From CAVPDA01 sp963702495 (GTDB taxonomy: Bacteria > Pseudomonadota > Gammaproteobacteria > Burkholderiales > Rhodocyclaceae): a DNA stretch of 64,000 nt. Under the pieces are notes generated by a model. That model saw only the letters and a program-made list of their open reading frames with translations, was not told where the DNA came from and searched no databases. Location of the stretch: positions 558,001 to 622,000 of the forward strand of contig CAVPDA010000003.1 in the NCBI GenBank assembly GCA_963702495.1. The letters run 5' to 3'. The position numbers and the translations under genes were made by a program. How positions within the stretch are numbered: position 1 is the stretch's first letter; each line of letters opens with the position of its first letter. This document shows positions 27,054 to 35,041 of this stretch, one piece after another.

Positions 27054-28676
27054 ATGGACCTCACACAAAGCAAGGCATGGCACGCTCTGGAGCAGCACCG
27101 CGACAGCATCGCAGCGCGCCCCATGAGGGAGCTGTTCGCCGCCGACCCGCAGCGCTTCGACCGGCTGTCGGCGCGTCTGGACGACTTCCTGGTGGATTTT
27201 TCCAAACAGCACGTCGTCCCCGAAACCATCGCTTTGCTGGCGCAACTGGCGCAGGAGCGCGATCTTGCCGGCGGCATCGCACGCATGGCGGGCGGCGAGC
27301 TGATCAACTTCACCGAGCGCCGCGCCGTGCTGCACATCGCGCTGCGCGCCCAGCGCGACTACGCCGTGGCCGGCGTTCCCGTTTCCGACTCGGTGCGCGC
27401 GACGCGGGCGCGCGTCGCCGAACTGGCGGAGGCGATCCGCCGCGGCGAAGTCACGGGCGCCAGCGGCAAGCCGATCCGCCAAGTGATCAACCTCGGCATC
27501 GGCGGCTCGGACCTGGGGCCGCGCATGGCCACGCGCGCCCTCGGCCGCTACGCCGGCGACGCCCTGCGCGTCGCTTACGTCGCCAACATCGACCCGACGG
27601 AGCTGGCCGACGCGCTGCGCGGCGCCGACCCGCACGCGACCCTGTTCGTGCTCTCTTCCAAGACCTTCACCACCCAGGAGACGCTCGCCAACGCCCGCGC
27701 CGCGCGTGCCTGGCTGGCCGCGGCAGTGGGTGCGGAGCAGGCCGGCCGGCACTTCTTCGCGGTAAGCAACAATCTGGCCGCCGCCAGAGAGTTCGGCATC
27801 GACCCGGCACGCTGCTTCGAGCTGCCGGAATGGGTCGGCGGACGCTACTCGATGTGGTCGGCGATCGGGCTGCCGCTCGCCTGCGCCATCGGCGCCGAGC
27901 GTTTTCACGAACTGCTCGACGGCGCCCGCGAGATGGACGACCACTTCCTGTCGGCGCCGTTCGAGCGCAACCTGCCGGTCATCCTGGCGCTGCTCGGCAT
28001 CTGGAACACCAACTTCCTCGGCGCCGACAGCGCCGCCGTGCTGCCCTACTCCCACGCCCTGGCCGAACTGCCCGCCTACCTGCAGCAGCTCGACATGGAA
28101 AGCAACGGCAAGCGCATCACCCGCGACGGAGCGCCGGTGGATTACCCCACCGCCCCGATCCTGTGGGGCGGACCCGGCACCGTCGGCCAGCATGCCTACC
28201 ACCAGCTGCTGTATCAGGGCACGCGCCGGGTGGCGATCGAATTCGTGGTGCCGGTGGGCGACGCCGGTCCGGAGCAGGAAGCGCTGGTGGCGAACGCTCT
28301 GGCCCAGTCCGCGGCGCTGATGCTGGGCAAGACGGAAGACGAGGCGCGACAGGATCTCCTCGCCCGCGGCGTGGCGGCGGAAGAAGCGGCCCGGCTCGCC
28401 CCCCATGTCGTGTGCCCAGGCAACCAGCCGAGCTCGACCCTGCTCTTCCCTGCCCTCACGCCGCGCCAGCTGGGACGGCTGATCGCGCTCTACGAGCACA
28501 AGGTGTTCGCCCAAGGCTGGATCTGGGGCATCAACAGCTTCGACCAGTACGGCGTCGAATTGGGCAAGCAGATGGCCCGCGCCATCGCCTCCGGCTCGAC
28601 GCGGGAAGAAGACCTCGACGGTTCCACCGCCGCCCTGATGCGCGAGATCCGGGCCATGCGCAGCCGCGCAACGTAG
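27054..28676 (+). CDS. pgi: Glucose-6-phosphate isomerase
   Basis: The 540-residue enzyme interconverts glucose-6-phosphate and fructose-6-phosphate. Signatures include NLGIGGSDLGPRMATRAL, SSKTFTTQETLANA, VGGRYSMWSAIGLPLA, the catalytic glutamate region GQHAYHQLLYQGT, and GWIWGINSFDQYGVELGKQ at the end. Start ATG 27054 is two bases after the upstream gene. Its TAG stop codon is provided by the first GTAGGG of the repeat array that follows. Confidence 0.97.
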   Translation: MDLTQSKAWHALEQHRDSIAARPMRELFAADPQRFDRLSARLDDFLVDFSKQHVVPETIALLAQLAQERDLAGGIARMAGGELINFTERRAVLHIALRAQRDYAVAGVPVSDSVRATRARVAELAEAIRRGEVTGASGKPIRQVINLGIGGSDLGPRMATRALGRYAGDALRVAYVANIDPTELADALRGADPHATLFVLSSKTFTTQETLANARAARAWLAAAVGAEQAGRHFFAVSNNLAAAREFGIDPARCFELPEWVGGRYSMWSAIGLPLACAIGAERFHELLDGAREMDDHFLSAPFERNLPVILALLGIWNTNFLGADSAAVLPYSHALAELPAYLQQLDMESNGKRITRDGAPVDYPTAPILWGGPGTVGQHAYHQLLYQGTRRVAIEFVVPVGDAGPEQEALVANALAQSAALMLGKTEDEARQDLLARGVAAEEAARLAPHVVCPGNQPSSTLLFPALTPRQLGRLIALYEHKVFAQGWIWGINSFDQYGVELGKQMARAIASGSTREEDLDGSTAALMREIRAMRSRAT

Positions 28677-29070
28677 GGCGCCGGGCGGTGTTCCGGCGGG
28701 CATGGCCCGCCCTACGAATCGGGCATACCGTAGGGCGCGCCGTGCGCGCCGGTCCAACCTTCGGCGGGCATGGCCCGCCCTGCGAATCGGGCATACCGTA
28801 GGGCGCGCCGTGCGCGCCGGTCCAACCTTCGGCGGGCATGGCCCGCCCTACGAATCGGGCATACCGTAGGGCGCGCCATGCGCGCCGGTCCAACCTTCGG
28901 CGGGCATGGCCCGCCCTACGAATCGGGCTGCCGTAGGGCGCGCCGTGCGCGCCGGTCCAACCTTCGGCGGGCATGGCCCGCCCTACGAATCGGGCTGCCG
29001 TAGGGCGCGCCGTGCGCGCCGGTCCAACCTTCGGCGGGCATGGCCCGCCCTACGAATCGGGCTGCCGTAG
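28672..29070. repeat. Tandem array of 67-68 bp units built from 21-bp inverted modules
   Basis: Five nearly identical units (28729-28796, 28797-28864, 28865-28931, 28932-28998, 28999-29065), preceded by a divergent partial unit (28672-28728), fill the pgi-orn gap. Each unit holds one module beginning GTAGGGCGCGCC, an 18-base spacer (GGTCCAACCTTC-type), and one module in inverse orientation ending GCCCGCCCTAC. A short tail (GAATCGGGCATAC or GAATCGGGCTGC) follows. The first three units have the ATAC tail and the later ones the TGC tail, suggesting stepwise expansion. Single or paired modules of the same family occur at five other places in the window. This 403-base gap contains no gene. Confidence 0.9.
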
Positions 29071-29079
29071 AGCCACCGC

Positions 29080-29625
29080 CTACAGCCGCAGGAAATTGTC
29101 CCGGTAGTAGCGCATCTCCGCGATCGACTCGTAGATGTCGGCGAGCGCCTCGTGCTTGCCGTTCTTGACCACGCCCTTGGCCAGCTCCGGCTTCCACCGG
29201 CGCGCCAGCTCCTTCAGCGTGCTCACGTCGAGGTTGCGGTAATGGAAGTAGGCCTCGAGCTGCGGCATGTGGCGCGCCATGAAGCGCCGGTCCTGGCAGA
29301 TGGAATTGCCGCACATGGGCGAAGTGCGGGCCGGCACATGCTGCTTGACGAATTCCAGCATCTGCGCCGCCGCCTCGGCCTCGGACAGGGGCGACGCCTT
29401 GACCTTGTCGATGAGGCCGCTGCGGCCGTGGGTGTCCTTGTTCCACTGGTCCATGGCCTGCAGCACGGCGTCCGGCTGATGCACCACCAGCACCGGCGAC
29501 TCGGCCACCGTGTCCAGCCCGGCGTTGGTGATCACCACCGCGATCTCGATGATACGGTCGCGCTCGGGGTCGAGGCCGGTCATCTCCATGTCCAGCCAAA
29601 TCAGGTTGTTCTGATCCTGTGCCAT
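29080..29625 (-). CDS. orn: Oligoribonuclease
   Basis: The 181-residue DEDDh 3'-5' exonuclease degrades dinucleotides and very short RNA, including pGpG from cyclic-di-GMP breakdown. Motifs: WLDMEMTGLDPERDRI (Exo I), GNSICQDRRFMARHMP (Exo II region) and HEALADIYESI (Exo III with the catalytic His and Asp). The length is normal. It is divergent from the Ste24-like gene, with about 80 bases between the starts. Confidence 0.97.
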   Translation of the reverse strand: MAQDQNNLIWLDMEMTGLDPERDRIIEIAVVITNAGLDTVAESPVLVVHQPDAVLQAMDQWNKDTHGRSGLIDKVKASPLSEAEAAAQMLEFVKQHVPARTSPMCGNSICQDRRFMARHMPQLEAYFHYRNLDVSTLKELARRWKPELAKGVVKNGKHEALADIYESIAEMRYYRDNFLRL

Positions 29626-29705
29626 AATCCCTGCGATCTTTGCGTCCTGCCGAACCGAAGAGGCGCCATTCTGTCATAGAAGGGCCGACCGATCGGAACC
29701 AATCC

Positions 29706-30944
29706 ATGAGCTTCACCGCCCTGTTCCTCGCCGCCCTTTTCGCCACGACGCTGATGCGCCTGTGGCTGGCCGTGCGCCACATGCGCCATGTGCAGTCGCA
29801 CCGCGGCGCCGTGCCCAGCGCGTTCCACGAGGCGATTCCCCTGCCATCCCATCAGAAGGCGGCCGACTACACGGTGGCCAAGGTGCGCGTCGCCCTGTTC
29901 GACGTCGTCGTCGGCACCGGCCTGCTGCTGGTGCTGACCGTCGGCGGACTGCTGCAGTGGCTGTACGATGCCTGGCAGTCCGGGTTCGCCGCCGGCGGCC
30001 ATGCCCACGGCATCGCCTTCATCGCCTCCGTGGCGGTCATCGGCTTTCTCGCGGACCTGCCGTTCTCGCTGTATCGCACGTTCGTCATCGAGAACCGCTT
30101 CGGCTTCAACAAGATGACCTGGTCGCTGTGGCTCGCCGACCTGGCGAAGGAAGCCCTGCTCGCGGCCGTCATCGGCCTGCCGGTGCTGTTCGTCGTGCTG
30201 TGGCTGATGGGCGCCATGGGCAGCTACTGGTGGCTGTACGTGTGGGCCTTCTGGCTGGTGTTCAACCTGCTGGTGCTGCTGATCTATCCCAACTTCATCG
30301 CGCCGCTGTTCAACAAGTTTTCGCCGCTGCAGGACGACACGCTGAAGAGCCGCATCGAGGCGCTGCTGGTGCGCTGCGGCTTCCGCTCCAGCGGCCTGTA
30401 CGTGATGGACGGTTCGCGCCGCAGCGCCCACGGCAACGCCTACTTCACCGGCTTCGGCGCGGCCAAGCGCATCGTCTTCTTCGACACGCTGCTGGAAAAG
30501 CTCTCGCCGACCGAGATCGAGGCCGTGCTGGCGCACGAACTCGGTCATTACAAGCACCATCACGTGTGGAAGCGCATCGCGGTGCTGGGCGCGGCCAGCC
30601 TTGGCCTGTTCTGGCTGCTGGGCTACCTGATCGACCAGGCCTGGTTCTATCAGGGGCTGGGCATGACGGCGCAGGGGACGGCGCCGGCGCTGGCGCTGTT
30701 CGCGCTGGTGTTGCCGGTGTTCGTGTTCCCGTTCGCGCCGCTCATGAGCCAGTTTTCGCGCCGCCACGAGTTCGAGGCCGACGCCTACGCCGCCCGTCAG
30801 ACCGGAGCGCGCGACCTGGTGACGGCGCTGGTCAAGCTCTACCGCGACAACGCCGCGACGCTCACCCCCGACCCGCTGTACTCGAAGTTCTACGATTCCC
30901 ACCCGCCGGCGGCGCTGCGTGTCGCCCGGCTGCAATCGACCTGA
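29706..30944 (+). CDS. Ste24-like M48 CAAX-type membrane endopeptidase
   Basis: From ATG 29706 the product has 412 residues with an N-terminal membrane region of several helices and a C-terminal M48 domain. The zinc motif is LAHELGHYKHHH, with the downstream glutamate ligand in RRHEFEADAYA. The overall plan (Ste24-like N-terminal domain, RTFVIENRFGFNKMTWSLWLAD) is that of bacterial CAAX prenyl protease 1 homologues, membrane metallopeptidases of unknown natural substrate. An upstream in-frame ATG (29640) is less likely. It is followed by the cytochrome gene 12 bases later. Confidence 0.92.
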   Translation: MSFTALFLAALFATTLMRLWLAVRHMRHVQSHRGAVPSAFHEAIPLPSHQKAADYTVAKVRVALFDVVVGTGLLLVLTVGGLLQWLYDAWQSGFAAGGHAHGIAFIASVAVIGFLADLPFSLYRTFVIENRFGFNKMTWSLWLADLAKEALLAAVIGLPVLFVVLWLMGAMGSYWWLYVWAFWLVFNLLVLLIYPNFIAPLFNKFSPLQDDTLKSRIEALLVRCGFRSSGLYVMDGSRRSAHGNAYFTGFGAAKRIVFFDTLLEKLSPTEIEAVLAHELGHYKHHHVWKRIAVLGAASLGLFWLLGYLIDQAWFYQGLGMTAQGTAPALALFALVLPVFVFPFAPLMSQFSRRHEFEADAYAARQTGARDLVTALVKLYRDNAATLTPDPLYSKFYDSHPPAALRVARLQST

Positions 30945-30956
30945 CAGGAGAATGGA

Positions 30957-31265
30957 ATGCGCCACACCGCCGCCCTCGCTCTGCTTTTGCTGCCCGCCGT
31001 CGCTCTGGCCAATCCCTTTCCCAAGGGCGATCCCAAGATCGGCGAGAAGCTCGCCAAGGAAAAGAACTGCGAGTCGTGCCACATCAAGATGCTGGGCGGC
31101 GACGGCACCGGCATCTACACGCGCCAGGGACGGCTGATCACGACGCCGCAGGCCCTGCTGCAGCGCGTCTCCGCATGCAGTGCCCAGACCAACGCCGGCT
31201 GGTTCCCCGAAGACGAGACGAACGTCGCGGCGTACCTCAACGAGAAGTTCTACAAATTCAAGTAA
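30957..31265 (+). CDS. Small c-type cytochrome
   Basis: The 102-residue protein has a signal peptide (cleavage near ALA-NP, residues 18-19) and one haem-binding motif CESCH. A distal methionine candidate is in IKMLGG. The segment VSACSAQTNAGWFPEDE is typical of a small periplasmic monohaem cytochrome family in betaproteobacteria. AGGAG lies seven bases before ATG 30957. It probably forms an operon with the upstream protease and the downstream rsgA; its redox partner is unknown. Confidence 0.88.
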   Translation: MRHTAALALLLLPAVALANPFPKGDPKIGEKLAKEKNCESCHIKMLGGDGTGIYTRQGRLITTPQALLQRVSACSAQTNAGWFPEDETNVAAYLNEKFYKFK

Positions 31266-31302
31266 GTCCGCCCGCACCCGAGCGCAACCGGCAGGGAGAC
31301 GG

Positions 31303-32196
31303 TTGAAGCGCGTCTTACCGGGTGTCGTCGTCGCTTGCCACGGGCGCCATTACCTGGTGCGACTGGAAGACGGCCACCTCCTGCACTGCTTTCCCCGCGG
31401 CAAGAAAAGCAACCTGGCCTGCGGCGACCGCGTCACGGTCGAGCGCACCGCCCCCGACCAGGGCGTAATGGCGGAGTTGGCCCCGCGCGCCTCCCTCTTC
31501 TTCCGCAGCGACGAATACCGGGAGAAGCTGATCGCGGCCAACGTCACGCAAGTCGTCGTCGTCGTCGCCACCGAGCCCGGCTTCAGCGACGAACTGATGT
31601 CGCGCTGCCTGGTCGCCGCCGAGGAGCAGCGCATCCGCGCCGCCATCGTCCTCAACAAGGTCGATCTCGCGGCGCATCTCGCTGCGGCCCGGGCGCTGCT
31701 GGAGCCTTTCCGTCGCGCCGGCTACGCGGTGGTCGAACTCAGTGCCAAATCGGGCGCCGCGGCACTCGCGCCGCTACTGGACGGGGAGACCAGCATCCTG
31801 GTCGGGCAGTCGGGCATGGGCAAGTCGACGCTGGTGAACGCCCTGGTTCCCGATGCCCGGGCCGCCACGCGCGAAATCTCCGCCGCCCTCGATTCGGGCA
31901 AGCACACCACGACGTTCTCCCGCCTCTACCGCCTCGACCGCTCGTCGGCCCTGATCGACAGCCCCGGCCTGCAGGTGTTCGGCCTGGCCCACCTGTCGCG
32001 CCAGGACGTCGAGACCGCCTTCCCCGAGTTCCGCCCGTACCTGGGCAACTGCCGCTTCCGCGACTGCCGCCACGACACCGAACCGGGCTGCGCCCTGCGC
32101 GCCGCCGTGCAGCAGGGCGAACTCGATGGGCGCCGGCTCGGCCATTTCCACGCCATCTCCTCCGAACTGAGCCGGCACCTGCCCAGCGGCCGCTGA
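31303..32196 (+). CDS. rsgA: Ribosome small-subunit GTPase RsgA
   Basis: The 297-residue product has an N-terminal OB-fold (VLPGVVVACHGRHYLV), a circularly permuted GTPase domain in the order G4 (LNKVD), G5 (LSAKSG), G1 (GQSGMGKSTLVN) and G3 (DSPGLQVF), and a C-terminal zinc finger (CRFRDCRHDTEPGC). It helps the late maturation of the 30S subunit. I chose TTG 31303 because GGGAG lies just upstream and the OB-fold begins right after; upstream ATGs read through the cytochrome gene in another frame. Confidence 0.95.
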   Translation: MKRVLPGVVVACHGRHYLVRLEDGHLLHCFPRGKKSNLACGDRVTVERTAPDQGVMAELAPRASLFFRSDEYREKLIAANVTQVVVVVATEPGFSDELMSRCLVAAEEQRIRAAIVLNKVDLAAHLAAARALLEPFRRAGYAVVELSAKSGAAALAPLLDGETSILVGQSGMGKSTLVNALVPDARAATREISAALDSGKHTTTFSRLYRLDRSSALIDSPGLQVFGLAHLSRQDVETAFPEFRPYLGNCRFRDCRHDTEPGCALRAAVQQGELDGRRLGHFHAISSELSRHLPSGR

Positions 32197-32244
32197 GCCG
32201 CCCGCCGCCGGGCCGCGCCGCGGCCCCCGGGTCGCGGCGTGCCC

Positions 32245-32985
32245 CTACTGCCCCGCCAGCCACTCCGGATCCGGCAGCTCGGCGAATACCTGGCGCAGCC
32301 GATCGCCCCACTGGCCGCGGATCATGTTGAAGTACTCGTTGCGCGAATCGATGTTGATGTGCTTCAGCACCTTGAGTTCGTCGCGCCGGATGCACAGCAG
32401 GTCGAGCGGCAGGCCGACCGAGAGGTTGGAGCGGATGGTCGAATCCATCGAGATCAGCGCGCACTTCGCGGCCTCCGCCAGCGGCGTGGCGGGGTTGGTA
32501 ACGCGGTCGAGGATCGGCTTGCCGTACTTCGACTCTCCGATCTGGAAATAGGGCGTGTCCGCCGTCGCCTCGATGAAGTTGCCGGCGGCATAGATGCTGA
32601 ACAGACGCGGCGGCTCGCCGCGGATCTGGCCGCCGAGAATGAAGGCGGCATTGAACTCGATGTTGAACTCCTTGAGCGCCTCGGCATCGCGCGCGAATAC
32701 CTCCCGCAGCACGTCGCCGACGCAGCGCGCCGCCTCGAACATGTTGGGCACGTTGTAGAGGTTGGGCGTGCCCTGCTCCGCGGCCAGGCGCTCGCGCAGG
32801 ATGCTGACCAGCGACTGGGTGATGGCCAGATTGCCCGACGAGAGCAGCACCATCACCCGGTCGCCGGGGCGCTCGTACACCGTCATCTTGCGGAAGCTGC
32901 TGATGTGATCGACGCCGGCGTTGGTGCGCGAATCCGACAGGAACACCAGCCCGGCGTCCAGCAGCATGCCGACGCAATAAGTCAT
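32245..32985 (-). CDS. Anbu proteasome-like peptidase
   Basis: The 246-residue product has the Ntn-hydrolase fold of the proteasome/HslV family. MTYCVGM exposes Thr as the N-terminal nucleophile once Met is removed. Asp and Arg lie in LSDSRTNAG, and the catalytic Lys in SSFRKM, at the distances seen in Anbu (ancestral beta subunit). Anbu proteins form open-ring or spiral assemblies and are nearly always encoded with ATP-grasp, alpha-E and transglutaminase genes, as here. The natural substrate is unknown. It is the last gene of the minus-strand cluster and is separated from the previous gene by 176 bases of repeats. Confidence 0.9.
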   Translation of the reverse strand: MTYCVGMLLDAGLVFLSDSRTNAGVDHISSFRKMTVYERPGDRVMVLLSSGNLAITQSLVSILRERLAAEQGTPNLYNVPNMFEAARCVGDVLREVFARDAEALKEFNIEFNAAFILGGQIRGEPPRLFSIYAAGNFIEATADTPYFQIGESKYGKPILDRVTNPATPLAEAAKCALISMDSTIRSNLSVGLPLDLLCIRRDELKVLKHINIDSRNEYFNMIRGQWGDRLRQVFAELPDPEWLAGQ

Positions 32986-33046
32986 TTCCCGATCCCCGAA
33001 GCGAAACGGCGCATGTTAGCGACGCCCGCGTCAGCGGTAAAGCTCC

Positions 33047-33165
33047 GTAGGGTGCTCCATGCGCACCGGGCCACGTTTCGGCGGGCGCGGCCCGCCCTAC
33101 CGTCGAGCTTCGCAGGGTGCGCCATGCGCACCGGGGCAACGATCGGTGCGCGCGGCGCACCCTAC
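33047..33165. repeat. Four 21-bp GTAGGG-family modules, two inverted pairs
   Basis: Modules lie at 33047-33067, 33080-33100 (inverse), 33112-33132 and 33145-33165 (inverse). Pairs are separated by 12 bases. The last module ends inside the transglutaminase-like gene and supplies its TAG stop codon (33162-33164). The block sits between two genes of the Anbu cluster. Confidence 0.85.
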
Positions 33166-33953
33166 TGGTGCGCCTCCACCTTCACCCGCACGGTGATCTC
33201 CTGCGGCGCGCTGCCGGTGTGGGCGCCGCGCACCGGGCAGGCATCGAGGTAGTCGCGCCCCACCGCGAGGCGGCAGTACTCCCGTCCCGCCAGGCGGCCG
33301 TGGGTGACATCGAAGCTGACCCAGCCGTAGGGTTCGATCCAGGCATCGGCCCAGGCGTGGGCGGCGGGCTCGCGCTCGCCGGCGGTGCCGAAATAGCCGC
33401 TGACGAAGCGTGCCGGAATGCCGTAGGTGCGGCAGCAGGCGATGAAAAGGTGGGCGTGATCGTTGGCGGTCCCTCCCCCCACCACCAGCGCCTGGGCGGC
33501 GGAGCCCGCGGTGGCCGGGTAGTGGTCCACCCGGTCGCGGATCGCCAGCATCAGTTCGCCCAGGGCGTAGAGCTGCACCGGGATGTGCCCCAGGGCCGGC
33601 CGCGCCAGGGCCCGCACCGCCTCGTCGGCGCTGGTCAGCGGCGTCTCCGCCAGGTAGGCCAGCGGCGCCACACCGCTCACCGCGTCGCCCAGCAGATGGC
33701 CGCCCTCCTCCGCCGTCTCCACCGTGCCGGAAACGACGATGCTGATCTCCTCGTGCGGCTCGTTCAAGGTCAGCACGTGGGCCACATTGCCATAGGTGTC
33801 GGTGAGGCGGCGCTGCCTTCCGGGCGCGGTGATCTGCCACTGCACCGCGCGCTGGCTGGTTTCGACGCGCGGCGTCAGGCGCAACTGCTGGATGCTGTAG
33901 GCGACGGGACGGGCATAGCGGCAGACGGTCTGGTGCTGGATATTGAGCAGCAT
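33162..33953 (-). CDS. Transglutaminase-like protein of the Anbu cluster, nucleophilic Cys replaced
   Basis: From ATG 33953 the product has 263 residues: a transglutaminase N domain (MLLNIQHQTVCRYARPVAYS) and a core with GIPARFVSGYF. In place of the usual GVCQD motif it reads GTANDHAHLF, so residue 163 is Ala where the nucleophilic Cys is expected. His199 (AAHAWADAW) and Asp215 (FDVTHG) are kept. Two cysteines lie ten and eleven residues downstream (173-174) but are not in the classical position. The protein may be inactive, a binding module, or use another mechanism. The stop codon lies in a dispersed repeat. The gene follows alpha-E by 139 bases, a gap also occupied by a repeat. Confidence 0.88.
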   Translation of the reverse strand: MLLNIQHQTVCRYARPVAYSIQQLRLTPRVETSQRAVQWQITAPGRQRRLTDTYGNVAHVLTLNEPHEEISIVVSGTVETAEEGGHLLGDAVSGVAPLAYLAETPLTSADEAVRALARPALGHIPVQLYALGELMLAIRDRVDHYPATAGSAAQALVVGGGTANDHAHLFIACCRTYGIPARFVSGYFGTAGEREPAAHAWADAWIEPYGWVSFDVTHGRLAGREYCRLAVGRDYLDACPVRGAHTGSAPQEITVRVKVEAHQ

Positions 33954-33976
33954 GGCGGCCTCACTCGATTGACAGG

Positions 33977-34038
33977 CGCGCCAGCGCCTCACGACGCTCC
34001 CCTCTCCCGCGAGCGGGCGAGGGGCCGGGGGTGAGGGA
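33977..34038. repeat. CTCCCCTCTCCCG hairpin repeat, copy 1
   Basis: The block begins CGCGCCAGCG, contains CTCCCCTCTCCCGC with a partly complementary CGGGCGAGGGG arm, and ends GGGGGTGAGGGA. It closely resembles 54691-54749. It lies between the alpha-E and transglutaminase-like genes of the Anbu cluster. Confidence 0.7.
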
Positions 34039-34092
34039 GATGGCGCAGGGTGGAGAGGCATGTCTGATGCGGGATACGGATTGCGATGGCGG

Positions 34093-35040
34093 TCAGTTGG
34101 CGATGGGAACAAGGAAATCGGCGGCGATGCGGTTGCCGAGGTCGGCGGTGCGGCCGAGAAAATTGGTTAGCCAGTCATGCAGGCCGGAGGCGACGATGTC
34201 CTCGATGCGGGCGAAGTGCAGCGCGGCGTGCAGTTCGCCGGCGCGGCGCTCCGTCTCCTTGGACTGGTCGTTGGCGACCTGGGTCAGGATGGTGTAGACC
34301 TCCTTTACGCAGCGGTGCAGCGAGCGCGGCATGTCGACGCGCAGGATCAGCAGTTCGGCGACGCGCAGCGGCGTGATCATGTCGCGATAGACCTTGCGGT
34401 AGATCTCGAACGCCGACACCGAGCGCAGCAGCGCGCCCCATTCGTAGTAGTCGGCGGCGCCGCCGGCATCCTCGGTGCCCGGCAGCAGCACGTCGTACTT
34501 GACGTCGAGGATGCGGGCGGTATTGTCGGCGCGCTCCAGGAAGGTACCGAGCCGGATGAAATGGAACGACTCGTCCTGCAGCATGGTGCCGACGGTGACG
34601 CCGCGCGACAGGTGGGAGCGGTACTTCACCCACTCGAAGAACTCGTTGATCTCGGCGCCGAGCAGGTCCGACAACCGGCGCGTGCGCATCTCCAGCCAAG
34701 TGGTATTGAGCGTCTCCCACATCTCCGAGGTCAGGGTGCCGCGCACGGCGTGGGCGTTCTCCCGCGCTGCGCGCACGCAACTGAAGATGGAGGACGGATT
34801 GGACGGATCGAGCACCATGAAGCGCAGCAGTTCCGCCGCCGTCACGCGGTCGAAGCGCGCCGCGAAGGCGTCCTCGAGGCCGGTGATGGACAAGGCCGCG
34901 CGCCAGCCCATCTCCGGGTGTTCGGCGTTGTTGGGCAGCAGCGAGACGCGGTAGGTGACGTCGAGCATGCGTGCGATGTTCTCGGCGCGCTCCGTATAGC
35001 GGGCCATCCAGTACAGATGATCGGCGGTGCGGCTCAGCAT
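34093..35040 (-). CDS. Alpha-E domain protein
   Basis: The 315-residue, mostly alpha-helical protein starts MLSRTADHLYWMARYTERAENIARML, the hallmark of the alpha-E (formerly DUF403) family. A second conserved segment is FHFIRLGTFLERADNTARILDVKYD. Alpha-E proteins always accompany the circularly permuted ATP-grasp ligases and are predicted to act with them; no reaction is proven. The gene starts one base after the ATP-grasp stop, so the two are translationally coupled. The homologous domain is fused to the ATP-grasp in the plus-strand cluster. Confidence 0.93.
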   Translation of the reverse strand: MLSRTADHLYWMARYTERAENIARMLDVTYRVSLLPNNAEHPEMGWRAALSITGLEDAFAARFDRVTAAELLRFMVLDPSNPSSIFSCVRAARENAHAVRGTLTSEMWETLNTTWLEMRTRRLSDLLGAEINEFFEWVKYRSHLSRGVTVGTMLQDESFHFIRLGTFLERADNTARILDVKYDVLLPGTEDAGGAADYYEWGALLRSVSAFEIYRKVYRDMITPLRVAELLILRVDMPRSLHRCVKEVYTILTQVANDQSKETERRAGELHAALHFARIEDIVASGLHDWLTNFLGRTADLGNRIAADFLVPIAN

Positions 35041-35041
35041 G

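Noticed and set aside
28770..29003. Repetitive open frames across the tandem array
   Set aside because: They only reflect the repeat period in frame (GHGPPCES-type repeats) and have no start signal.
28672..29070. CRISPR array
   Set aside because: The units are directly adjacent and identical along their whole length, with no variable spacers and no cas genes nearby.
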